From Daedaleopsis sinensis (lineage: Eukaryota > Basidiomycota > Agaricomycetes > Polyporales > Polyporaceae), in assembly GCA_033807695.1 (NCBI GenBank), contig CM066305.1, positions 4,092,001 through 4,156,000 of the forward strand: DNA of 64,000 nt, read 5' to 3'. The notes under the pieces are model-generated. The model ran no database searches. It saw nothing but the letters and a program-made list of their open reading frames with translations, and was not told where the DNA came from. The position numbers and the translations under genes are program-made. Numbering within the stretch: position 1 is the first letter of the stretch; each line of letters opens with the position of its first letter. Shown here piece by piece: positions 48,445 through 58,343 of the stretch.

Positions 48445-51041
48445 ATGACAGGCAAAAACAAAATTGCCAACGGCAAGCGCCAAGTCGGGTGCGTCGACCG
48501 ATTCCGTACACGCATATAGTCACTAACTACTTCCGCAGATCGAACGTCCCAGCTCCGCCAACACCGCCCCAAACACAACATGCTTTGAAAGCCCGCCGAG
48601 CGCGCGCGGTATCGACTGGCGAACCCGAGGCCGACGACACGGCTCGTGCCAACGATATCAAACGGCGCCGACGCGATCTCGAAGCTCTAGAACGCGACGA
48701 AGAAGAACGCATTCGTACCAAGCGCGCCCGGCTAGGTGCCAAGGACAAGAAGGTACTTCCTGCTCCCAAGATACCAGACAAGAAGGCCCTTGCAGCCCCC
48801 AAGACAGCGGCCGGGCCGCCTCCTGTTCACCGCAAAGATGTCGATGGGAAGCGCCATGCCGTGCGTCTCCTACCTTCTCGCAAACTGTGTCCCTCTCCAT
48901 TCATCACCCTGGTTCACCCAGATTAACTCCAAAGCCGCTCCGCGTGGCCGCGCACAGGCCAAGCCTCCGCCACCAGAAGACGAGCTCGCTGATCCCACTC
49001 TCAGCGAGCTCGAGGAGCTCGATGACCCAGATGCCTCCGACGACGATGAACTTCCCGATTTGGAAGATGTCCCCGACCCCGTCGTCTTTGACGACGACGA
49101 CGACGTGGTCCCCGAGGAGGATGATGACACCAACGATGATCAAGTCGTGTTCGATGACGAACTTACCCCCGAATTGTTCCGGCAAACGATCAGGGAGTTG
49201 CAGGCGGCCAGGAAGCGCCGCAACGCCATCAGGTATTCCCTCCCGTCCGCTGCCTGTTCATCCTGCTCACCGTGCATGTAGAACAACAGGAACCCCTGCT
49301 CATCTGCTCAAAAGGTACGCTCGTAGGATGCCCCATTTGCATGGTCCCAACGCCAAGTTCGCGCAAATCATCACGATCGGCCTGTCTATCTTGGCCTTGC
49401 CCTCCGCATTGACCCCGGCTGTCCGGGCAGAGCGCATCGATGTATGCGCTCGCAACAGGTACGTATCATTACTTGTATCTACTGTTTGCACATTAGTCAC
49501 GCTCATTCACGTTGCAGTGACAACAAAACTATTGAATCCAATCTTCGCTCTTTTGAGAGGCTCAAGAAGGAGTTTCCTTTCATTACCGAGTTCCTCCCTT
49601 ACCTCATCAACAGCAAAGGGAGCATCAAGTCCACGCACGTCTTCCTCATCTCGAACTATGTACCCATCTCCTCCTGACATCGCCATGCCGACATGCTGAC
49701 GCGTATCTCTGTGCTCAGATGGACCATCACGCCCGCGCTTCGCTCTCCCAGGACATCCACAGCCTCAAAGACAAAATTCTGACGTACATTCCGTCTGTGA
49801 CCACTTCCCAAGGCTTGGTCATTCCGCCGCTTCAAGCTGAACACAAAAACAAGACGCGCAACTTCGGATTCAATTCGCTGTGCACTGGAAGATTGTGCAC
49901 CGCCATAGACCAGGTTGCCGACTTTGACAACGACCCAGACGAGTAGGTCATTGACGCTCGTGTGAACCGCCGACTTACGCGATCGATTACAGGTACTGTT
50001 ACAACATGAACAATCCGAACGACGCGACCATGAAGAAGAAGGCCCGCGCCCGGGCCTCGCTCCCGACTTTCCTTTTCCGAGAGGACGTTGCCAGCAACTA
50101 CGACCCCAACCACCCAGATAGAGGGGCTTTCCAGAGCATACTGATGTCGAGGGTGAGTACTAACATCAATTCATGAATCGAGCTGACGAATCACAGGGCT
50201 ACCGCCACCTTGTAACCGGAGCTACATCCGCGCTCAGCAAGCCAGGCCAACGGGCGAACGGCGGGCGCGCGACGATTGGGTACCAGTGGAAGTGCACCAC
50301 GGTACTACCGGAGTTTGTGGCATACGTCGCCAGTTTGGTACGCACGCACGTGTTCGAACAAGCCCTACGTTTGCTAACATTAATGTCGTGCAAGCTGGAG
50401 TTTATCCTGTCGAGCCGTGGAACCTGGTCGGCCACCGATCCTGGCGGCAAGAAGCAAGCAATGTACGACCGTATGCTCGAGTTCTTGAAGGGTGAGCAGC
50501 GTGAATTCTGGGAAATGACCATGGACGAGCTCGAAGAGGAGCGCCACTCTCCCGACGCGAATTTGATCGCATGGTACAATCGGCATGTGTTCATGTCACT
50601 TACACGCCCGCACGCATGCTGACACTGTCATCCAGCTGGGTATACGGCACAGCCATGGGCGACATCTACAACGCCGAGGACTCGGACACCGAGAACCCCA
50701 CCGACAAGGACCTTCCAGACGTTCGACAGAGCATCCTCGACAGCCGGGCCGCATCCCTGGAGGCGCGCAGGCTCGCGCGCGAGGCCAAACGCGCCAAGGA
50801 GGACACTCCACCGCGCGCGGCCAAACGCGTGGAGGAGAACACTCCACCGGGTGAATACCTTCCTCACACACCCTCCATAGGGCGTGTGGGGAAGGTCAGG
50901 TACTCCACATGCGGTAACACTCCCCCCTACAGACCCAGCCCCGACCCGGTATTCTCGCCCATCGCTGGACCCTCGCGCACACGCGCCTCGGCGACCGCTG
51001 CCCCATCGACTCCCCCGCTGATGAGCCTCAGGACCAGCTAG
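48445..51041 (+). CDS. DUF6698-like protein, 3' end cut by an LTR retrotransposon
   Basis: Ten exons (48445-48488, 48539-48860, 48922-49232, 49282-49458, 49518-49659, 49719-49942, 49993-50152, 50197-50337, 50395-50588, 50636-51041) give 706 aa including a short LTR-derived tail. A basic N-terminal region and a long acidic stretch (DDPDASDDDELPDLEDV) lead into a domain with GFNSLCTGRLCTAI...DFDNDPDEYCY and FQSILMSRGYRHLVTGATSAL, which resembles DUF6698, a basidiomycete family of unknown function. Beyond it, TDPGGKKQAMYDRMLEFLKGEQ continues the domain. The last exon is Pro/Arg/Lys-rich and disordered. At 51018 host sequence stops and the LTR begins; the frame ends 23 bases into the LTR, so the native C-terminus is lost. 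The donor of the last intron (GTTCAT) is weak. Family assignment is from memory of motif order. Confidence 0.6.
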
Positions 51042-51925
51042 GCCCCGGAAACACCACGCAGCCCATCACTATTCGCGCCCGTCAGTCAATTCACGCAGTA
51101 TGAAGACGAGCGGCTTCACAAGGAAGGCGAGCGACTACCGAAGGAGCGAGTACGGAGACATGCCATTCCAAGGGTCGAAGGAGCCGATGCCGAGCTGCCG
51201 GCGGCTGACCGAGGCCGCCAGAGCTCTAGCCAGGACAGAGGAGGCGATCGATCGAGGGTCTGGTCTGGGCGACCGCCACGGAGTCCAGCAATTGGTACGA
51301 AGGTCGTCGGAAGAAGCACGGAAGACAAGGGAGTGAGGGGGACGGCCTTCCGAGGCCTATGAAGACGAGCGGATGGACTTCAGACGCGATCACGTGGTGA
51401 CGCGCCACAAGACTAAGCGCTCTCGTGACCGCGGATGCAAGTCGAGCGGCGACGTGATAGGCTCGGTGCAAACACCTACCTAACCACCGGAGTGCGCCGT
51501 AGGGGTTCAGGAGAGGAGGATCGCGACGTGAGCGTGGGAGGAGCAGGGTTTCCTATGATTGGACGATTGGTAGGATAGTTGTAGTTTATTTGGTGACGAT
51601 TTGTACAGTATATAAGCCAGCAGGATTGCGGCCCAGCAAAGCAGCGCAGTAGCTCCAGAGATCGAGTCCGAGTCCAAGAATCATCTAGTCGACACTCAAT
51701 TGAAGACCGTCCGTCTTCAAACCTCCTCTTGCAGACTAGCCTCACCCACGGAAGTTGCTTGACTTCCATCTGAAGTTGCTCAACTTCCTTGTCTATCGTC
51801 GACGAGCTACGTGAAGAAGAGCGACTACACCGGGAACCTGTCCTCCACCTCGCACCCTACTAGGTAGCTGATCTCGTGCTCGTTTGGGTGTGTGTTTCGC
51901 CCAGCGACCCAGAGTTACCCCATCA
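51019..51925 (+). repeat. 5' LTR of element 1 (907 bp)
   Basis: It starts TGATGAGCC and ends CCCCATCA, so the ends form a 5-bp inverted repeat TGATG/CATCA with the canonical TG...CA. The left boundary is fixed by two independent junctions (51018/51019 with the DUF6698-like gene, 57436/57437 with pol). The right boundary is fixed by the inverted LTR at 63934. It contains a TATA box, and an open frame of 107 codons at 51042-51362 in the U3 part. It differs from the LTR at 57437 by about one base (A/G near 51804). Confidence 0.75.
51609..51615 (+). promoter_or_regulatory. LTR TATA box
   Basis: TATATAA sits 317 bp before the LTR 3' end, in the place expected for the U3 promoter that starts genomic RNA. 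Confidence 0.55.
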
Positions 51926-54774
51926 TTCTGGAGCCCACCGCGAGGGGTTCAAGAACAGTCTCCACCGGTTCCGGCTCAAGAATCCCACGTTTGCGGCCGA
52001 CGCGGAGCGAACGTATCCGTCGCCTCCATCGACAAACCGAACAGGCTTTAGAGGAAATCGAAGCAGAAGACCCCGAGAGAGCAGAGCAGCTCACTACCGT
52101 TATCGAGAACAACTTCGCAGTTTTCGCAGACTCTCCGCTTACCGAACTAGAGGACGCTTCCGAAGACGAGCAGGAGGACATTGAAGTTCCGGACCATCCG
52201 TTCCTGACTTCAGAATCAATTAGTAACCCAAGACCTACGCTATCACATACCGCAGGGGCCTTCAACCTACCTAGGAACCCCCTTCCTTCCCTGCTAGCCT
52301 ACGCCGCTCAAATATTACCTACGGCTCTACCACCCGTAGTACCACCCACAATCCATTCAATGGCTAGCGCAGATCTATCGAAACTACCGTTGCGTACGGA
52401 AAGGAGTGCGCCCCAATTCGATGAGGAATCTAAGGACACCGTCGAGCGGTACTTTGACGACCTTGCCCGACTTCTGAAGAAGCATAGCATCACTGATGAA
52501 CAAGCTTGCAAGGCGGCGGCGGTCGACTACATACCAGCGGGAGTCGCCAAGCGATGGAAGTCCCTGCCGACGTTCTCGGACACCCAGAAGACGTATGAAG
52601 AATTCAAGACGGAGGTTCTATCCTTCTACCTCGGGACGGATGCCCAGTACACCTGGACACTGCGAGAATACAATGAAGTCATCGGGGAAGCCGTACGTAC
52701 GGGGATATCCAGCCTCGAAACCTACATGAAGTTCTACGGCAAATTCTATCCCATCTACCGGTACTTGCATGCGAAGACCGAGCCAGAGCTAACGGAGCGC
52801 GACGCGTCGACAGCCTTGCTACGGCTAGTTCCTATGCAGTACACAATGGCGGTATCCGCGCGGTTAGCACACCAGGTGCCTGCAAAACACAAAGAAGAAG
52901 CTTACACGGTCGCGCAAGTTCATGAAGCAATTTCCTATTGTCTGGCGGACGGAGGCCCGTTCGGCGGGATCGGAAGTTGGTCAACGGCGACGTCCGGTAA
53001 CCTAGCTCGAGGCAATCCTCCGGCTCCAGCCATGGCCTCCACGGTTACGGTGAAAACCGAGCCGGATCTATCGGCCTTCAAGCGGGAGATGATCTCCATG
53101 ATGAGTTCGACCATGCGCGACTTCGTGAGCCAGCAGAGGATGCAAGCCACGCAACCACCGCAACAAGGGGAACAATACCCTCCACCACCACAACCTCCCC
53201 AGGGAAGGTACCAGCAGCAGCAAGGGGGCCTATACGGACGTAATCCACCCGCTAACGACGAATGCATCTACTGTGGCCTACCGGGATGTCGGTTGAAGAC
53301 GTGCCCGAAGGTCGCAGAGGACATGACGGCGGGACTCATCCGGAAGGACGTATACGACAAAATCATCCTACCAGGAGGCGGTGTGATCCCTCGTAGTCTG
53401 CCAGGGAACTGTATGCGCGATAGAGTCAATGCTTGGCACGAAAAGAACCCAAACCAACGAGCGCGAGGAACCATGAGCAACATCTATCAGTTCGAGATGC
53501 AGGAAGACGAGCGTACCTTGGAAGAGGAGTTAGAAGTCCTCATGCACAAGGCAAACATGGTTAAAGAGCGCATGAACACTCGCTCGGGACGGCAGGTTTT
53601 TGATGGAGTCGAGCTAGAGACGCGGCCTCGACGTATTACGCGCAACTCGGAGAAAGGGAGGGACGACACGCGGGCAGGGACGCCTGAGCGTGATCAGCCG
53701 CCTCACCAGCCGACGAGAGAAAAGGGAAAGGAGAAGGAGAAGCACGTTACATGGGACACGAGGGCAAAAGAGCCTGAACAGACCTTCCATCCCTATGCGC
53801 CGACTGTGGTACCCAGAGGCCAGGAACTGCCGAAGAAGGACGAACCACCGGTCAGAAGGACCGCAGCGATCATCGACCCGACCGCGGAAGAAAGAGTCTT
53901 CAACCGAAGCTTCGGAGACAGCCAGAGTATCACAGTGTCACCAGCCGAGCTACTCAGTATTTCTCCAGGACTCAGGAAGCGAGTGCATGAGGCCACAGCT
54001 CTCAGGCGAACGCAAGTCAGAGACGAGCAACTGCAGGAAGTGACCAACCGGGAAGGCGAGCGGCCTCGGAACAAGGTACTAGTGACCGAAGTCGCTGAAG
54101 ACGAAGACTTCCTGGAAGACAACCTCCAGACAGCAGGAAGTTCATCCTCAGGGACTGGAAGGCCGACGCTTGGATCCTTTGCATTCGTAGACCTGGACTA
54201 TGAAGGCAGCGAGGACGAGGACGAAGAGCCAAAGTCGCACAATGCCCCGTATGTAGCTCCGGGACAAGGCTATCCTGCGAGCAGTCGGCGGAAGTCAACC
54301 ATCGTAGCCTCGGAATCGGAGAAGCTGAGGTCGCTGTTCACCTGGGTAGCTCGAACGGACACGCCGACAGAGTGTACACTCGACGATGGGTCCCAGATCG
54401 TCGGTATAAACGACCAAATTGCTTATGCGTTGAAGATCCCCTACGATCCTACCAAGCGAAGGAGGATGATCAGCGCAAATGGGACGGTCGACATGACACT
54501 CGGTCTAGCAAAGAACGTGCCTGTGGAATTAGGTGGCGGGATCGTGGTCTACCTCCAGATGCATGTGGTGAAGGCAGCGCCTTACCAGATCCTCCTAGGA
54601 AGGCCGTTCATGACGGTGATGCGTGCGAGGTCGAGCAACTCTATGGATGGACAATTGTCAATTACCGTCACTTGCCCTAACTCGAACCGCGAACTGACGC
54701 TACCGACCTACGCGCATGGAGACTCTCCGAGTTATGGACTCAGAGTCGAGGGTTTTCGGGCTTCGAGGATCTGA
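51892..54774 (+). CDS. gag: gag-protease polyprotein of element 1
   Basis: A 960-codon open frame covers the structural protein and the protease. The gag core (YFDDLARLLKKHSI, then FKTEVLSFYLG) is followed by a Gln/Pro-rich stretch and a zinc knuckle at C458, C461, C466 and C471. That is CX2CX4CX4C, so the usual His is a Cys. A retropepsin-like segment near residues 824-900 has TLDDGSQIVGI (D831-D832-G833 where D-S/T-G is usual) and later ILLGRPFM. The frame begins with a GTG inside the LTR; the first in-frame ATG is at 52360 (residue 157). The sequence before it still looks coding (QTEQALEEIEAEDPERAEQ), so initiation may be non-AUG or use splicing. The stop overlaps the pol start in TGATG. 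Confidence 0.8.
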   Translation: MFRPATQSYPIILEPTARGSRTVSTGSGSRIPRLRPTRSERIRRLHRQTEQALEEIEAEDPERAEQLTTVIENNFAVFADSPLTELEDASEDEQEDIEVPDHPFLTSESISNPRPTLSHTAGAFNLPRNPLPSLLAYAAQILPTALPPVVPPTIHSMASADLSKLPLRTERSAPQFDEESKDTVERYFDDLARLLKKHSITDEQACKAAAVDYIPAGVAKRWKSLPTFSDTQKTYEEFKTEVLSFYLGTDAQYTWTLREYNEVIGEAVRTGISSLETYMKFYGKFYPIYRYLHAKTEPELTERDASTALLRLVPMQYTMAVSARLAHQVPAKHKEEAYTVAQVHEAISYCLADGGPFGGIGSWSTATSGNLARGNPPAPAMASTVTVKTEPDLSAFKREMISMMSSTMRDFVSQQRMQATQPPQQGEQYPPPPQPPQGRYQQQQGGLYGRNPPANDECIYCGLPGCRLKTCPKVAEDMTAGLIRKDVYDKIILPGGGVIPRSLPGNCMRDRVNAWHEKNPNQRARGTMSNIYQFEMQEDERTLEEELEVLMHKANMVKERMNTRSGRQVFDGVELETRPRRITRNSEKGRDDTRAGTPERDQPPHQPTREKGKEKEKHVTWDTRAKEPEQTFHPYAPTVVPRGQELPKKDEPPVRRTAAIIDPTAEERVFNRSFGDSQSITVSPAELLSISPGLRKRVHEATALRRTQVRDEQLQEVTNREGERPRNKVLVTEVAEDEDFLEDNLQTAGSSSSGTGRPTLGSFAFVDLDYEGSEDEDEEPKSHNAPYVAPGQGYPASSRRKSTIVASESEKLRSLFTWVARTDTPTECTLDDGSQIVGINDQIAYALKIPYDPTKRRRMISANGTVDMTLGLAKNVPVELGGGIVVYLQMHVVKAAPYQILLGRPFMTVMRARSSNSMDGQLSITVTCPNSNRELTLPTYAHGDSPSYGLRVEGFRASRI
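51929..51945 (+). other. Candidate primer-binding site, element 1
   Basis: TGGAGCCCACCGCGAGG begins three bases after the LTR end. It starts with the TGG that pairs with the CCA end of a primer tRNA. The matching tRNA is not identified. Confidence 0.45.
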
Positions 54775-57521
54775 TGAACAGTCAGGGAGAGGTCGCTCTC
54801 GTCCTCGACTATGACGCAAGAACGGGTCAAGTTTTCACGACGGCGTACAAGGACTTAGAAAACCTAGAAAATTCCACAATTCAGTCAGCATATTTATCGG
54901 CCTGTGACGACTCCGAGACAAAGCAGAAAATCAAAACCATGTTCTCGAAAGTACCGATCCAGGAATCGGAAGGGGATAGAATGCGGAGCCGACAACCACA
55001 TCGCGAAGTCGACCGAGCCCTCTTCCGAGGACGAGCACTCCCAGAATACGCTACGAAAACCAGAGGCAGAAGAGCAGTCAGAACCCGGTCTAGGTCCAGC
55101 GAAGCAGCAAGAGCGAGCGAGAAAACTGAGGCGAGCGAGCAAGAACAAGAGGCGGAAGGCGAGCAACTTCCAGAAGACGACGAGCGGCAAGCAGCCACCG
55201 AGGACCCCGAGAGCGTACGCAGCTACGTGAAATCGAAGAAGAAGTACAAGCCAGTGGATAAGAAAGTACGACCAGTGATTGGGGAGCTTCCAAAGCAATA
55301 CAGAATTGTACGGGAGATAATCGGCGACCCTCTCGAAGGGATGAAGCCGCTTGACCTCAATCCAAAGCCTTTTGAACCAACTGGGCGGTACACAGCTGAA
55401 CGACGCGAGAAGCTCCACAAAGTCAATGCTCACCTATCGGAAGAAGAGCTAGCTTTGCTAGACGACATGATGTGTAAACAGGAGCAGGGATTCGCTTGGG
55501 AAGACAGCGAGCGTGGCCACTTCAGGACGGACATGTTCCCACCAGTGAAGTTTGCGGTTGTGCCTCACACTCCGTGGATTGAAACGAATTTCCCCATTCC
55601 ACCCGGAACCTACCGACAAATCTGTGAGATCATGAAGAAGAAAATAGAATCAGGCGTATACGAACCCTCAAATGCGTCTTACCGATCCAGGTGGTTCTGT
55701 GTGCTGAAGAAGGACGGGAGTCTGAGGATCGTCCATAGTCTGGAGCCGCTCAACAGAGTCTCTATTCAACACAGCGGTGTACCACCGATACCCGACCACA
55801 TGGCAGAACGCTTTGCAGGGCGTGCGTGCGGGACGACCTTGGATCTATACGTTGGATACGACGAGAGGATCCTGGACGAAGAGTCGCGCGACCTCACGAC
55901 CTTTCAAACGCCTTTCGGAGCCATGCGACTGACGACGCTACCAATGGGATGGACAAATTCAGTACCCATCTTCCACGACGACGTGACCTACATATTGCAG
56001 CCTGAAATTCCGGATACGACGATTCCCTACATCGACGACGTACCTGTCATTGGACCGGAGTCTTCCTACGAACGGGAAGATGGTTCTTTCGAGTGTATGA
56101 AGGGGAATCCAGGCATCAGGAGGTACATCTGGGAGCACATGCAAGACGTCAACAGGATTGTACAGCGGATGAAACATGCGGGAGGTACCTTCTCGGGCAA
56201 GAAGTTCGTCTGCGCGGCGCGCGACTTCGTAGCGGTGGGACATCGATGCACACCGGAAGGCCGTCTTCCAGAGAGAGGTTGCGTGGATGCGGTACTCAAA
56301 TGGGGACCGTGTAAAAATGTTTCCGAAGTACGGTCGTTCCTGGGAACGGTAGGCGTTGGGAGGATCTTCATCAAGAACTTCGGGAAGAAGGCCGCGCCAT
56401 TAGTCAAGCTTACGCGGAAGGACGTACCGTTCGAATGGGGAGAAGAACAGGACAAGGCCATGGAGGATCTAAAGACAGCATTAGTGGAATCCCCGGCCTT
56501 GAAGTCGATCAACTACGAGTCGAAGGCCCCGGTAATTCTAGCGGTGGACACCTCGTATATCGCGGTCGGCTACCAGCTGTGTCAAGAGGATCCGGAAGAC
56601 CCGCGGAAACGATACTACAACCGCTTTGGATCCATTACCTTGAACGAAAGGGAAGCCAGGTTCTCGCAACCGAAGCTCGAGCTCTATGGTCTGTACCGAG
56701 CATTGAAGGCGCTCCGCTTCTGGCTGGTCGGTGTACGAAACCTAATAGTAGAAATGGATGCGACATCTACGAAAGCCATGATCCAGAATCCGGATGTCGC
56801 GCCGAATGCAGTCATGAATAGGTGGATCATTAGCATCAATATGTTCCACTTCGAAATGCGGCACGTACCTGGAATCTCCCATGGACCGGACGGTCTCAGC
56901 CGACGACCTGCGCAGCCTGAAGACGAACCAGAAGAAGCAGACAACGGAGAATTCGATGACTGGGTGGACAACATGTACGGCTTTACACACCTCATAAATC
57001 CACCTCCACACTTGGGAGACGCTCCTCTACAACACCAGGTTAAGCGGAAAACGAGCAACTTCAAGACGGAAGCGATGGGCTTCAGTGCGCTCATACAGCA
57101 GACAAGCGGGACGGCGGGCAAGCTACCGGACATTCCAGAAATTGACTACGCAATCGTACCGCGCACGGAGGTTGCCCAGAAGTTTGACCACAGAATAGCG
57201 AAAGTCTACGAATTTCTGTGCACCAAGAGAAGACCGAAGCTGGTTCAGAAGGAGCTCGATGCGTTCGTCAAATACGCAGGACAATTCTTCGTGAAGGATG
57301 GCCGACTATGGAAGATAGCAAAGAACGGGAACCACAGGAGAGTACTACCCCCAGAACTACGAGCGAAAGCGTTCGTGAGTATGCACGACTTCATAGGACA
57401 CAGAGGCGTACAGGCGACAATCTCCTTCGTGGCCGGTGATGAGCCTCAGGACCAGCTAGGCCCCGGAAACACCACGCAGCCCATCACTATTCGCGCCCGT
57501 CAGTCAATTCACGCAGTATGA
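54774..57521 (+). pseudogene. pol: pol of element 1, integrase cut off by element 2
   Basis: The frame reads 915 codons, but only about 887 are native. After a charged N-terminal region come the reverse transcriptase (D357 in LDLYVGYD; Y419-I-D-D in TIPYIDD), RNase H (D592, E636, D662) and the start of the integrase zinc-binding domain (SMHDFIGHRG, with both His). It then runs into the LTR of element 2 after SFVA, so both zinc Cys and the whole DDE catalytic core are missing, and about 28 LTR-encoded residues follow. Reverse transcriptase and RNase H look intact; integration in cis is not possible from this truncated product. Sequence differences from the second copy are only a few residues. 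Confidence 0.85.
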
Positions 57522-58343
57522 AGACGAGCGGCTTCACAAGGAAGGCGAGCGACTACCGAAGGAGCGAGTACGGAGACATGCCATTCCAAGGGTCGAAGGA
57601 GCCGATGCCGAGCTGCCGGCGGCTGACCGAGGCCGCCAGAGCTCTAGCCAGGACAGAGGAGGCGATCGATCGAGGGTCTGGTCTGGGCGACCGCCACGGA
57701 GTCCAGCAATTGGTACGAAGGTCGTCGGAAGAAGCACGGAAGACAAGGGAGTGAGGGGGACGGCCTTCCGAGGCCTATGAAGACGAGCGGATGGACTTCA
57801 GACGCGATCACGTGGTGACGCGCCACAAGACTAAGCGCTCTCGTGACCGCGGATGCAAGTCGAGCGGCGACGTGATAGGCTCGGTGCAAACACCTACCTA
57901 ACCACCGGAGTGCGCCGTAGGGGTTCAGGAGAGGAGGATCGCGACGTGAGCGTGGGAGGAGCAGGGTTTCCTATGATTGGACGATTGGTAGGATAGTTGT
58001 AGTTTATTTGGTGACGATTTGTACAGTATATAAGCCAGCAGGATTGCGGCCCAGCAAAGCAGCGCAGTAGCTCCAGAGATCGAGTCCGAGTCCAAGAATC
58101 ATCTAGTCGACACTCAATTGAAGACCGTCCGTCTTCAAACCTCCTCTTGCAGACTAGCCTCACCCACGGAAGTTGCTTGACTTCCATCTGAAGTTGCTCA
58201 ACTTCCTTGTCTATCGTCGACGGGCTACGTGAAGAAGAGCGACTACACCGGGAACCTGTCCTCCACCTCGCACCCTACTAGGTAGCTGATCTCGTGCTCG
58301 TTTGGGTGTGTGTTTCGCCCAGCGACCCAGAGTTACCCCATCA
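57437..58343 (+). repeat. 5' LTR of element 2 (907 bp)
   Basis: Same ends, length and internal features as the LTR at 51019, with about one substitution seen by eye (G in GACGGGCTACG near 58222). It includes the TATA box at 58027-58033. A primer-binding site starting with TGG follows at 58347. Confidence 0.75.
58027..58033 (+). promoter_or_regulatory. LTR TATA box, element 2
   Basis: TATATAA at the same LTR position as in element 1, 317 bp before the LTR end. Confidence 0.55.

Larger units (their letters stand above)
51019..57436 (+). mobile_element. Ty3/gypsy-type LTR retrotransposon, element 1 (interrupted)
   Basis: Element 1 runs from its 5' LTR (51019-51925) through gag-protease and pol up to 57436, where it is interrupted in the integrase zinc-binding region by the LTR of element 2. 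Its remaining integrase and 3' LTR would lie beyond the nested insertion, outside this window. Domain order protease, reverse transcriptase, RNase H, integrase is that of Metaviridae. The five bases before it (CCCGC, 51014-51018) are the candidate target-site duplication in the DUF6698-like gene. Confidence 0.8.

Noticed and set aside
51100..51336. A 78-codon frame repeated at 51100 and 57518 as a separate gene
   Set aside because: It lies wholly inside the LTR and is duplicated only because the LTR is. Another frame of the same stretch looks more polyprotein-like.
51876..52184. Plus-strand 102-codon frame overlapping the start of gag
   Set aside because: It is an alternative frame across the LTR end and gag start; the 960-codon frame carries the gag, knuckle and protease motifs.
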